From Alligator mississippiensis (taxonomy: Eukaryota > Chordata > Crocodylia > Alligatoridae): a stretch of 64,000 nt of DNA. Below the pieces are notes generated by a model that was given only the letters and a program-made list of their open reading frames with translations, did not search any database and had not been told where the DNA came from. The stretch lies in the NCBI RefSeq assembly GCF_030867095.1, contig NC_081826.1:250088251-250152250 (forward strand). Reading direction: 5' to 3'. Positions 45,501-58,308 of the stretch are shown one piece after another. Numbering within the stretch: position 1 is the first letter of the stretch; the number at the start of each line of letters is the position of its first letter. Both the position numbers and the translations under genes were made by a program.

Positions 45501-48500
45501 AGCCTTGCACTATATATCCAAACTCATATTTGGTCACTGTTCATAATTTAAGTTTAAAATATGTAAGGAAGCCTCTCATGAAAAGGAAAAACTTTCCATA
45601 AAAATGTATAAAGGTGTTTGCCCTTTCCTGGGTACATGTTTTTACATTTAATAAAAATACAGTTTTCATTTGTAACCTGAAACTTTCAGTTTTTGGCCAC
45701 TAATTTATGTGTGCAAAAGAGGTTGAGAAAACAAATTTCATTGTTTCATTTGGATTCAGCATAAGAAATACTTGCTGGATGAGAAACCAGCTCAAAACAA
45801 GATTTACTCCATTGTCATTATGAATAAGGAAGTTGGATTTTATGCTAAACAGTACCTAACCTTCAAAAATAAGATTCCTGTTATCAAACTTATAGGAAGT
45901 TATAAGGGCTCTATACACAAATATATGAATTTCATATGCATACTCTATTTATTTTATAATTATGTACAATAGATGGCCTGGTGCAGCCAGTTAGCTCTGT
46001 AAGTTTGTGTCTTTAAAGCAAGCAAAACTGAAAGATACAAATTGGACACCCTGGCATGTTCACAGAACTTGGTAAGTAGTGGAAGAGGTATCCACTGAAC
46101 TCCAGGTATTCTCATGCTACCTTATTCTCTTATATTTATCATTACTCACTGTAAGGTTACATGGATCTGGGAGCTTCCTCCAGATTTTTGTATGCGCAAA
46201 AGAGAATGTTCAGTTCCATTTTAGTAGCACCAAAATTGTAGCGGCAGTAGCCTGAGGAACATCAGGAGAAAACATGGGTGATTTGAACAAGTTTTGCACT
46301 TTTTCAGTAAATGGAACATAAGAGAACTGAAAATAAATGAAAAGTTGGATTTAATTTTTTGGGCCACACACCAATAATTACGCTGCCCCAGCACAGAAGG
46401 ATATGCTAAGTTACTTTTCTGTCAAAACAGTGTTTGCACCAAATATGATAAAATGATTAGCCCTACAAATTGGATCTTCCTGGTGGCTAATCTTGTTCCT
46501 TTTTTTTCTCCTCTCATTAAGCTTACACTTTCCAACTATTTACAGCAGGCCAGCTGCAAACTGTGTTGCAAGAACAATTTACACAAAATCCATGCAAAAT
46601 GTTGTTTGCATTTGTGAATAGAGCCCTAACTGTAAATAAATTATTTCATCTGTCAGAAATGTCGCATTAAACTTTTTTTGTGTGTGTAAGAACCATCGTG
46701 TCATTTAAGGGCAAGATCCTGGAAGCTGCTCATAGTCCTCAGCTCTGCAGATCAGGGCAATTAGCATCTCACAGGATTGGGTTCCAGATCAGACAAGAGA
46801 CTATTTTTCTATTTTTGTAAATGGCCTGAAATAAAAATTGCAGTTTGCCATACAAACTGGGGAGGAAAGCAATTCTAAACAATAGGCATTCAATTGAAAT
46901 ATAATTATAGAATGCTTTTTATGAAAATTGTCCTCATAATGCACATGATTCAAGAAGTGCACATTATCAGTCATAAGCTACTTAACAGACATCAACAGTG
47001 CTGATGGACAAAATTCTGTAAATGGCTACTTCTTTAATACAGAGATACAAGCTAAATTGCTTACAGATCCCAGTGGGACACTACTAATGTAAATCAGAGG
47101 TCCCTCTCTTGATCAAGATACAGCATTGCTTATTGGGACCTGTAATCTCCACAGGCCCCACCTCTTTTATAAATGAAGGATGGACAAGTTTGAGTACCCT
47201 TCCCTCCAGAAAACTAGTCTAATAGGGAGAATGCATACATATTTATAATGTTATAATGTTTACAGGAAACTAAAAGTGATATTTTTTGAAATTTGACTTT
47301 TAAACAATATTGCTAAGAAACTTCAAATTTAAAAGTACTAGTAAAGTAATTCCCATTTCTCAAGAACTCGCAGAGGTTTTTTTGGTTTACCACGTTTTAG
47401 ATGTTTCTTTAAAAAAAATTATTTCGTAGGCAAAATCTGAAGTATAACATTAAGCAACAATTTAAAAGTGGAAGTCAGAGCTTTGGGGCATGGGAGAGTT
47501 GCAATTTCTAAAAAAATTCTCATAAGATTTTTGTTTCAGGACAGAAAGGAGAATCCTTGCAAGAAACTTCAATACACTCCTAGTGGCAATTAAAGAAATG
47601 AAAATCACAGTGCTTGAAATGTGCAAAGACCAGCTTTGATTTGTCTCCTTTTTGTGGCAAGTATCTCCTTGCAAAAAAAAAACCCATTGTGATGTGTCTA
47701 CTTTGTGCAGGTCTGTCTTTTTTAAAAAAAGAAAAACTTTATACAGATTGCCCTTTCAAGCATCTGGCAACATCTGCTTCTGATGTGGGGAAAGAGAACT
47801 TGATGCCTAGTGCATAAGGTCTATTCAATTTACTTAGTGTAATAAACTATTATCAGCTTACATTGCACAAGACACTCTGGGTAGGAAATGCATTTTTTAA
47901 TGTTGGCATTTGAACATCAGTAATCGTGCATATTCTGTAAATTATTGTAGGTTTTGTGTAAGAAACCTTGTCACCATTGCTTAATACTGTAAACTGTTTT
48001 AAAGCAAGAGGTGGCTTTTGATTGTACGGCCATGTGTATTATATAGTACAGTAGTACTTGTCCTGTCATCAAAACTTGCTGTTCACATACGGTTAAAGAC
48101 TTGTTAAGCACGCTCATTGGTTTCAGAATGTAGTGCACACCATGCATGTATCAGCTATTAACAGGAACATGAAATCAAATGTAATACAGAAAAATTCACC
48201 ATGGTTGGTGTCTTTTAGAGTGTGAAGTTAGACTTGAGCAAGCAAAGGCTAGCTGCAGTTTTAACAGGTTTTCATGCGGGATATGCATCTGTGTGCACTG
48301 TCTAGTTTAGGAGAAACATGCCCCCTCCCCCATAACACAAAGACTGAGTACAGTCAGACTGTGTGAAGGAACTACTTGAGGATGAAATGTCCTTCACCAC
48401 TGCTTGCCCACCTAAGGCAGGCTACAGGACTGCAATACCGTACCTCATACCCATTGTTCTAGCCTGCAAGATTTCTTGCCATATGGAAAGAATGCCATAT

Positions 48501-50190
48501 GGAGCTGGTGTTTTCTCCTGCATGCTCTGTACATATCCCCTGCACCAGAGCAGGGCTTCTATCCCTCATCTATGAAGAGAATATCGACTTAAATAAGACT
48601 TATTCAGGTGGATTTGAAGCAAACAAACAACCTCCTTGACCTGCCTCCCCCCCCCCCCGAACCCACCCAAGCTTTCCCCTTATTTTTGCTACTTTACAGA
48701 GTATAATCAAGACCTGAAATGGTGAAAGTTTGTACTCGTGCTTGGAAATTAAATCCTGTCGAGGGAGGAATACTTTATGACTGGAGAACTAGTAAAAAAG
48801 CTGATGGCATGAGCCAAGAAAACTGAGCCATTAAGAGGAAAAGGGATTGTTACTCAGATCATTTAAAACTCTGTTTTTATTTGTGTTAATTAACAGCTAT
48901 TTAACTTAAATGACTAATTAGCATTTTGAGTAAAAGGAGCTTTTGTTAAATATGTTGCACCTTCATCTTTCATTTAAGATGTTAGGAGCTCAGAATAAAC
49001 ATCCTTTATATCTCCTACTGGCTCTCCAGATGAAACCAAGGATAAAGTCCTGATATTTCTAAGGTTAAAAAAAAAAAACCTTTAATAAAATCCTTTCAGA
49101 CATTCTTCCTCCCCCATAATCAGGGCAAAAAGAGTACAAGCCCAATTTTTCAAAACAAAAAAAAAATCCTTGCAGTTCCCATTAAACAATTAGGGGCATC
49201 ACTGAGAGAGAATGGCTTCCCAAAATTGAGAGTGAACACAATATTTAAACCTAATTTTAAAAAGAAAGTAAAATCCTAGTATAATGTTCAAAATAAGCAG
49301 GAATGTAATTTGAGAAAATAATGAAGAAAATTCAGAAAGCACAATCCTAATTCCAAACAACTCTGAACAAATACGTTCAAGTGAATATAAAATCAAAATT
49401 GCTAACATCTGGGCTCTCCATAAATTTGCTGTCCCTAGACAATCTACCCCAGTTCTCAGTACTTGTTCGAGTAGGTGATTGCTGCTACAAAGAATCAATT
49501 TCACACTAACTCAGTTGAAAAACTCGAAAGTCCAAAACTTTCAGACACAAGTCTTATAAATATCATGCAGACTAGAGAACCTTGTTTTAGAATAGAAAAT
49601 TGTTGTGGTGCAAATCTCTCCCGACCTCATTTGTGGTTGTCTTTTAAAAGCAGCTTCTTAAATCATTTCTGGAGGCCACCTGTGTTGACCAAAGAACAAC
49701 AAGCTGTCTGACATTGATTGCTTCACTCCTCTAAGCGATTTAGTCATTTACTTTCCTACCTGCAACTCTGCAAAAGGGTTGTTTCCAGAATACATCTATG
49801 TTTGAATCTGGGCAGAATGCTTTAGAAAACACATCTTCTGTGTAAGAGTTCTCCTCCCTTAAAACTTGTTTGTGAAATGTTCCTCAGCTCTTTACCAGCT
49901 ACTTCAAGCGCTGAGAGTTTTGGTATTATCTCAGAAAGCTGCAACCTTATTATGACTGTGATGATGCATTTATATATTGAGAAAGACCTGTCATCAGTTG
50001 TCTAAGAAAGCCCAGAACATAGCATAAACACTGTGAATCCCTCATATGGAGGGAAGCCTCCCTATGGAGAGGTCAATGAGGGGACATTTTCATGACTTCG
50101 GTAAAGCCAAGTTTTACCCTCTGGAAAAATTGTGGCAAGTTAGAAAAGGGGCAGAGATGTGGCCAACAGGTCTATGAACTGTATGGGTCA
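42535..50190. other. Long AT-rich stretch poor in transposons
   Basis: About 7.7 kb with no CR1, hAT or MITE copy that I recognise, apart from the short old repeat near 45.2 kb, although the introns and the region after 55.9 kb hold one every 1-3 kb. No open frame resembles a protein. It contains scattered AATAAA (for example 42671-42676) and a run of 12 C (48647-48658). The depletion is compatible with conserved non-coding DNA or with a long 3' UTR. Confidence 0.5.
45165..45295. repeat. Old sauropsid palindromic repeat
   Basis: ACCCTGATCCTACGAACACT, then GAGTGCTTAATTTAAGCACC, then GAAGACAATGGGACTACTCA and GTATGTATTTGCAAGAGCCT. The two ends are inverted copies (TGATCCT..CGAACACT against the reverse complement of TTTGCAAGAGCC). 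This is the GATCCTGCAAACACTTACGC-type family. Confidence 0.6.
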
Positions 50191-50191
50191 A

Positions 50192-50550
50192 CTGACCACA
50201 ATGCACATCTGGGGAGACATCCATGAGCAGCAAGGCTGCTCTGACACACTAATTCCAGCATGTCGGAGCAGACTCTATTAATTGAATCTGCTGGAGTGTG
50301 GTAATTACCGTGCTCCAGCAGCCTCCAGCGTTTCACGTATCAGCATTCACACACTTCAAAATGGTGGCATGCGTGCTTTATCTAAAGCTCGTTCTACGAA
50401 CCTTAGATAAAACGCCCCTGCTGCCATTTTGAAGCCTGGGAACACAGGTACACGAGACGCTCCAGGCACTTTACTTGGAGTGGCTCTCAGAGCCACTTTA
50501 ATTAAAGCGCCATCCCCCACCCTCCTGGAGCTTGTGTAGAAACACCGTCA
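50192..50550. mobile_element. MITE-like element with palindromic core, copy 2
   Basis: Same family as 32460-32776. The core 50354-50434 is a strong inverted repeat: CTTCAAAATGGTGGCATGCG then CTTTATCTAAAG, against the complement of CTTAGATAAAACGCC then GCTGCCATTTTGAAG. CTGAC appears at both ends when one is reverse-complemented. Confidence 0.72.
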
Positions 50551-53500
50551 GAGAACAAGGGACGCTATTATGCCAGTAGTTTATAATAGTAATCCTGGAT
50601 CAATTCCATGGGCATTTCAGAGTATCCATCCAGGTTTGGGTTCCTATACAGACATACAAAACACAGTTTTGTGGCTTTATACAAGTGTGGGGGGAAATTT
50701 TACCTCATAGCAAAACTCTGAGGAGTAGGAATTTGTGAGAATATCATTTGATTTTCTATTATTTTCAATCTGGCATCTAGTAACCTGACTACCATACTGT
50801 TTTATATCATGCTTTCTTAATAATTTTTATTTGAATATTTCTGGAAGCCATTACCCTCTTTTTAAGAATGCCAATATTAGTTTAAGTATGTATTTCTATT
50901 AATGATCTTTGACTGCCAAAGTTTTATTCATCTTAAATGGCATATGGAGGTACCATTATGCTATGTACCAATAAGCCGATTATGTTTGTTGCTGTTTAAG
51001 TTCAGACTAATCTGGTCATTGTATCTAAGAAGTTAATGTGTATCCTTGTTTTAAATTAATTTTTTATAGTAAGATGTCCACATTTCTCAGAAATAAGTCT
51101 TGACAGAAGGGAAAAAAGTGGGCTGTTTCATTAAAGCGCAGTGGTTTAGCTGCTCATCACTTAGGATTTTGAGAACACAAGTAGTAATGGCAGTTAGTAC
51201 TTTTCACAGTATTTCTTATATACTTTTTTCTCATGCAGATTTGGAGATGAGGAAGTCCTAGGGTTTTGATGGGTTAGTTCTACTGGTGGCCATCACTGCA
51301 TGGGCTGACAGACTGTCTTCAGGTCATATTCAGTGTTGGACCCTAGAGCCAGCACCAAACCAAAAACCTTGAGATTTTCCTCTTATTCTAGTTCCACTGC
51401 TATCTCTCTGTTCTGTCTTTTAACACTATAATAATTATTGTAGCACAAGCTCCCTCTGTAACAAGTTGATGAAGAGCAGAGGTTGAAAAGAAGTGAAGCT
51501 TATCATTCATACTATCAGCTTCCTAATGCACCCAACCTCTCACAGCCAGGGCCTTGAGATGCAGTCTGCTTCTGAACTTGGCTTATCACTTCATCAAGCA
51601 GGAGTAGATTTCATTTTATTTCATAAGTCTAAGAGCAGCTGTATTGATATGTTCACTTTGTTTTCTGAATTGCAAGCCATTCTGTATTGAAAATGATTGT
51701 GCACATTGTCTAGCAATGAATGAAGAGTTGGAAATAGCTATTTATTATGTGCTAATATACTCCCTGCTTACCAGTTAGATATTTCAAGTACTGAACTCCA
51801 GCAAAAAATGCTGTTCAAGAATCATCTTAATTTTAATATTACACTCACATGAGAATGAGAATATTTCTCTTGCTATTTCTGAATTTCAGTGATTTTTGGA
51901 GAAAAGAGGAAATGGCCCAAGTTCGTGATGGGAAAGGTTACGGTGGTAACAGTTAATTAACTAATTTTCAGATGCATCAGAGTAGCAGGATCCATTCTGT
52001 CTATCAGTTGATATACTTCTAGCTGCCTTGGTTATTCCACATTCTTCCCTTGTGCTTACTAAAGCATTTTGACATTCTATAGACATAGAAGATGACACAG
52101 CCAACCTGTCAAGGTGCATAGAAATGTAGCAATTACTAAATTACATTATTTAGCAATCATTTATTTTCCGTGTTAAATTTTAAACTTACCTGTATGTATT
52201 TTTATTATTATTATTTCAGCATTATAAGAACTTGAGAAAGTTTGGGCATAAAAAAGATCTTCCATATGTAGCAAAAAAAGATTTATAATTTACATTAAAT
52301 GTAAGCTTGTACCATACCTTCTACATTTCCTGTGCCTTTAATATATGTATCTTTGAGTCGGCAAACTTCTTCCCCTTTCTTTGATTATTCTGTTATATCA
52401 AAGATATGCTGTATTTAATATAGTAACATCTGACATAACGAACATTTGAGGCTCACTGGATTAGTCAGAGCTAACATTTCTCATTTCAGATGCCATATTT
52501 TTCTTCACAGGATCATAAAGCAAAAAGACATCATGCAGGCATTAGCTTTTCTATTACCCATCCATATGACTTCTTATAGAGAAATTAAAATTCTGTTTTC
52601 TCAACACACACTCCATTCTGCATCCCTTGTTCTCACAAAACTCCAGTGACTTAAAACTTATCACTGACCTGAGTAGGAATTTTGGGAACACAGTGAATGC
52701 AGGATCAGCTGTTTAGCAGAAGTGTAGGCTGCTCTGTGTCTTTTCAGCAATCATAAATGTAGCATTTACTGACTTCTTTCTAGTGAAAACACTGAGCGTG
52801 CTTAGCACTTAAACAAGTTTCTGAGACATGAGTGTCAGACTATATAATTGCATCTCATCTAATTTTGACACTTAACCACTAATATTTGATGAGGCCTGAA
52901 TCTCAATAGTAACTACATGCTCTGATTATGATATACCAACTAAGAGCAAAAACTGAAATCTGAGCAGTCTGCTTTAGCATTGCAGATACCTTTAAAATGT
53001 GACTGTGAAAATATTTTTAAAAGTATCTGATGCTTGGCTTCCTTTACCAACCAAAATGATCTACAGCCTTCTGCACTGTGAAAGGCAACCTCTGCTGGCA
53101 AATACAGGTTTTACACCTGCCCAACTTATTATCAGAAACTTCATCCAAGCCATAGAAGCCATTCATTTTATTTGTGTTTGTGTAATCAAAGCAATTAGGG
53201 ACAGAAACTCCAGGTGTGAAGGAGTAACTCTATCCACCATTTGACTCTTTTTTTTTTCTCTCTCATTTGTGGGAGGTCAGTGTTTTTTGGGTTTGTTTGT
53301 TTTTCATTTTCTTAAGTTATAGCTGTATCTTTTTAACACAGAACAGTCTAAGAACTGTTAGACTGGGCTGATGGAACATAGCATTAGAAAGTGGAAGATT
53401 CACTTTGGTAAAAAGGTGTAACACATGCCAGTAGGGAAATGCATACGTCCAAATAGTTTTGATACCAAGACTACAAACCAAGATGGTAAGAGTTATGTAA

Positions 53501-53560
53501 AGATTTGACAACAGAATCTATCCTCCAGTGTTTGGGTTTTTAAACTTTTGTCATTTATAT
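50551..53560. other. AT-rich sequence, no recognised feature
   Basis: Transposon-poor like the stretch before 50.2 kb. Short open frames without similarity. Would be 3' UTR if the distal poly(A) site belongs to SSBP2. Confidence 0.45.
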
Positions 53561-54110
53561 TTTATTTTGGGAGAGAGGAGCTTGGGGAATGTCAGACCAC
53601 ATGAGAAATTTTAGAAATATATCACTCAGCAATCATTTTATAAAGTTTAACTTCAAAATGCACTATGATTTATTATAAAAAATATATTTTCTTCTGCTTG
53701 CAGACATGGTTGTTCCATTTTGTGATACGTTAAACTAAGCAGTTAATTTGGTGCACTGCATAGCTGCATGAATTCATCACGTGTACATACATACCTGTGC
53801 AGCATTATTTTGGGTTTTGTATTTGAATTTGCAGTATTGATTATTTTTGTATTTACTTTGCCTCTGTTATTGGAATTGTAGTAAACATAATTTATACATA
53901 TGATTTTACAACTGTTTTGCAACTGAGAAGTCTTTAAATTGTAAAGTTTTATTGATGGAAACTCATTAAAATGGTATAAGAATTATATTAACAATTGTTT
54001 TGTGTTTTAATGCTCTCTGTACATAAATATATGTCTATTTATCTGTTTAATGGTGCTTGTGTCTTGCAATTTTGGATACATTTTAGAATAAAGTTTCATT
54101 TTACAAGAAT
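53561..54110 (+). other. Candidate distal 3' end of a long SSBP2 transcript
   Basis: AT-rich sequence with the look of a vertebrate 3' UTR end: ATTTA words, two Pumilio-type TGTACATA motifs (53782-53789 and 54018-54025) and a canonical poly(A) signal at 54087. No coding frame. Assigning it to SSBP2 rests on strand, on the lack of any other gene and on the transposon-poor sequence in between. It could also be the last exon of an unrecognised non-coding transcript. Confidence 0.45.
54087..54092 (+). terminator. Poly(A) signal AATAAA (distal)
   Basis: AATAAAGTTTCATTTTACA: the signal followed after about 14 nt by a CA cleavage-type dinucleotide, then GTTGTACTTTC and GCTGTGTC as a U/GU-rich downstream element. 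The best-formed poly(A) site in the window. Confidence 0.65.
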
Positions 54111-55914
54111 AAGTTGTACTTTCAAAAGCTGTGTCAAAATAACATTTTTTTTCCAGGAAAAACTAAAGTAATAACCACTTTAACCTCAGAACCTCATTAA
54201 TGTCAAGAAGTAAAAAATGTGCTTCAATAATATGGAAGAGTCTACTACTAAACAGGCATTATTATATGTACTGATTTATTTAAAGAATTGATGTCCAATA
54301 GCTAACCCATCACCCAAAAGATCCATTGTAATAATGTGTCCTGCATCTGCTGAATCCATCAGTAATACACAGTTTTTAAAGGCTTTCTATACTTGTGATA
54401 ATGTCATGCTTATCATTTTTACTGTAATTTTCCCAAGGCATAGTAGAACTTTCTGATCCCATTTATATATGTTTAAATATTGCGTATTTTGAAGAATGAA
54501 CTTGTACCAAGATTCCAGATTAGAATCCCCTAAACATTGAGGAAACTTAGATTTTAGGCTCTCTAGTGAACTGAACCAATATCCCTTAAATCTACTAGAA
54601 TAATTTCAAATTTGGGGTGACATTCAGATCTGGATAACAATGTTGTTCCAGTTTATCTATGTAACTTGAAGACTAACTACTGTTGCTCTCTAGTTTTCCT
54701 GGCTTTACTTTTCATAAGATTTATCTACATCTGATACAGAGCTCATCTTTTATTAATAAATGCATTACTCCTTCTGCCACAATTTCTCTGAAGGCACTCT
54801 GCTGTGTCTTGTACTTCAGAGCACTCCTGAGATATGCTATTATACAGTACAAAGCTTTTAAAATCATGTTGCTTCAATTACAAATGTATGTTATCAGGAG
54901 GCAAAAATCATATATCTCATTTTTCTTTGTAACCATTTATAAAACAAAACAGCACCTGTTTTTTTATATATTCCACGCAAAAAGCCACAAGTCCATTGGT
55001 GACAATCATCCCTTGACTGTACAAACCTTTTAAATTGCATTAGAAAAGAATTTTATTGAAAGGTAACCATTTTTCTAATTCTGTTAGCCATAGTGTTAAG
55101 GTTTAATACTTAATACAGTATTACATATTTATTCATTCTAACTTACCACTAGTTCACATTTCAAAATAAACAATTCTTATAATTCTTCTACTCATTTTTC
55201 TACTCATTCTACTCTTCCAGGAGTTGTTGCTGTGTGCGCTGCTTAAGGGCTTTCTTTTGCTATTTGAAATATCTGAAATCAGTAAATAGAAATATTGTAG
55301 TTCTCAACATGTAGCTCACAGAAGCCACCTTAATTATATGGTGCTCATCCCATTCCACCTCCCTCTTTACACCTGAAAAGAAATAAGGTCCATTGGCTAT
55401 GGCTGGTGTTGCATTCAGTTGCATAGCATTCAGTTTCTGCTATGACAGAGAAATACTCTATGCCACAGATAGCCTCTTTGAACTTGGGACAGTAATACAG
55501 TTTCTCCATACACTGGAGTTTATGAGTTGCTGCTGAGCTATGATGATGATGGTACCCAGGTAAATACCTAGAGGAGAGCTGCCTCAATAGGTGTCCACGT
55601 TCTTCATTAGTTTTGCAACCAAAGTAGCAGCAATTCCAGCTAAATCAATAAGAGACTGAAGGAAAGGACTTGCAGCAGCCAGAGAACATGACGACAGCCC
55701 AATAAATTACCTCACTAGACAGAGCAAAGTCAAGGAGCTGAAGAGCAGGCAAAACAAAAATTTCTGATAAAAGGGACAAGCTTTGGGAAGCATTGTCCTT
55801 TGGCTTTAATGTTGTTATACACTTGTCAAGTACTATTTCTTTCCATGGGAGGGTTTGGAAAAACAAATGGAATTGAGACCAGGAAGGTGGCCCACAAAAC
55901 CATCTCACTCCTTA
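54111..55914. other. Intergenic, no recognised feature
   Basis: AT-rich to mixed sequence; nothing supported. Confidence 0.45.
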
Positions 55915-56742
55915 GGGCTAGGGACAGACATTCAAAAAGACTGATCCTGAATTGATTCAATCTTTGCAGGTTACTTTAACTTGCCTAGGCTGAATCAGTT
56001 TGTAAATGTACAGGCATCCCAGAAATGCAGGTATATGCCTGCAGTGGCTCAGGCTAGAATCCAGGGGCACTAGAGTAGCCCTCCCGTCCCTTCCATAGTG
56101 CTAAACTGAGGTGGGAGAGGGGGTAGCCAGGCCCTGCCAAGGCACTCTGATTAGGGAGGGGTTCCCTGCAACCTTCTGACCAGCCCAGCAGGGAATTGAT
56201 AACAGTGTTCATCACCCCATTAAGAAAATAGAAGAACATTACCAGCTACCTGTTGATTCTGCCTTTGTCCTATCTGCCACAGCACGGACCATAGCCAGCA
56301 TGTGGCCTGCTAGCTAATCCTGAGAGGTGTCTGTGTAAGGCTGAGGGGATGGGGCAATCCCTACTTAGCTTGGAGTGGGGAGGGGAGGGAGGGAGCAGGG
56401 GGAAACCAGGCTGATGCCTGCAGTCTCTGCCAAGCTCCAGCCAGGGAGCAGAAGGGAGGGGCCAGCTCTGCTGTGGAGCAGAGAGCCCTGCAAGCCCAGA
56501 GAGCATGCCAGAATGCTGGGGGAGTCTGCTTTAACTTAAACCAGCAAGGGGTCTGGGACAGACATTGCATAAGCCGGTTTGACCCAAATCAGTTAAGTCT
56601 GATACTACATTCAACCAGGTTTATTTCAAATCGTTTTTAACCATTTTCAAACTGGTTTATGTGCACTGAACATCTGTTGTTACAGGTTTAAACCAGTTTC
56701 TGATCACTTAAACAGATTCATGTGTAATGTCTGTCCCTAGCC
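55915..56742. mobile_element. DNA transposon with GGGCTAGGGACAG termini, copy 2
   Basis: The left GGGCTAGGGACAGACATTCA and the right end, GGCTAGGGACAGACATTACA when reverse-complemented, form a clean inverted pair. The interior holds repeated AAACTGGTTTA/TAAACCAGTTT palindromic words near 56650-56700 and a GC-rich middle. Length is 828 bp, non-coding. TTA precedes the left end as in copy 1. Superfamily not settled. Confidence 0.8.
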
Positions 56743-57870
56743 TAGATGTTCCCCCTGAAAGAGGTCTCAAAACCCCTGGAGCCTCCTACTGGTCTTTTGT
56801 CAGAGCTCACTCACCAGCCTCCTCCTACAGGCTTAAAATGATAATCAACAGCTGCTGTAGAGATTTATTGGTGGTGGCAGCAGTTTGTCTGATCAACTAA
56901 CATGTCCTTTTCTGAATAGCAAAAATCCTATTGCCCAGAAGCCTGGAACCAAAAATAGAAGTAATGCAGGGTCTCATGCCCTGCAGACCAGACATCAGAG
57001 TAGCATGGAGACACACTGATTGATTGCAGGCAGCTGCACTGAATTGTACTGCAGAGAGGTGAGTAATTATGAGGGCTCAGTGGAAACACAAAAATGGGAA
57101 CTGAGCTAGAACAAAGGAAGCTACATAACTGAACTGCTAGTCAGGGCTGAGTGGAAGGGATGGCTAATATCGGTCACTCAAATAACATCTGGGGAAAAAA
57201 GACAACCTTGAGCACACCTGAGGCTAAATCTTAACTTTAAATTGTTGTTTGGCCTTGCTTTGATGGTAAAAAATGCATAATAAATAGGATGGAAGAAAAG
57301 ATTGGGTATGGTGTTTTCAGCTACACTCAGGCTATAAGCCCTAGAGACCCTTGACTGCCTCCACTATCTTCCTCCATTCCTATCTATTGTGTGCCTTCAT
57401 CCTCCAGTCATCCACACTTTTAATTTCTATAGGTCTGATGCTACATCATCTAGCCATCTTTGCCTTGGCTGTTCTGGCCAGCACCTGGAGGAGCACTTTC
57501 TTTGGTGACCAGATCACTTTCATCTTTCTTTGGTGTCCAGATTACTTCAGAGGCAAGGAACTGTTTAAATTGCAACCAAGCCAGAGCAGGCTGTGTGGTA
57601 ACTAACTATAATTTGCTTACTTTCTATAGTTGCAAAACTGCTGTTTGGTTTGAGTTTAAGATGAAATTGATCTCTAACATTTTGCAATTGCACAAGGTTG
57701 TAAAACAAACTTTTGCCTAAGGTAGTTAAACTGACACATTCTTGATTAATGTACTATTTTAAACTGCATACACATAGTTGATTTGTACAAAATATGAAAA
57801 ATGCCTGTAACCCATCAAAAAGTACCTTATTTGATTTTGAAGGATTAAAGGGTGAAAATTAGTCAATAGA
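56743..57870. other. Intergenic, no recognised feature
   Basis: Mixed composition; the short open frames show no family motif. Confidence 0.45.
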
Positions 57871-58308
57871 GTGTGCATCTACACATGTAATTAATGCGAT
57901 GTGATAAACTCTGGAGCAGTTTGTGCCACAGGAAACTGCTCCTGGGAGCAGCATCTACACATGCAGCTAGGACAGCAGCAATTGGAGTGGGGGCGGAGCA
58001 GCTCCCAGCTGGCAGGGGCTATGGGGGGTCAGGCCCAGGCTCTAGGTAGCAGAGTTGGGCAGTGGAGGGGCTGGCTGGGGCATGAGAGTGCTAAAGTGCA
58101 GAGCTGTGTGCTTAGGCAGAAGGCAGCCCCCACGCTTTAGTACCCTCATTCCCCAGCCAGCTCTTGTCACCGTTTACCCGTGTTTCAGCACAGTTACTCC
58201 GCAAAGTAAGTAGTTACTGCGCCATAATACAGGCACATGTGTAGATAGTGATACTTTACTGCGCAGCTAATTAGCCCACTGCAGTAAAGTGCACATGTAG
58301 CTGCAGCC
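57871..58308. mobile_element. DNA transposon with CATCTACACATG-type termini
   Basis: The left end GTGTGCATCTACACATGTAA and the right end, GGCTGCAGCTACATGTGCAC when reverse-complemented, are related inverted termini. Just inside each end lie ATTAATGCGATG and the TACTGCGCAGCTAATTAGCC stretch. A further CAGCATCTACACATGCAGCT lies at about 57949, suggesting an internal copy of the terminus. No clear target duplication. Confidence 0.6.
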
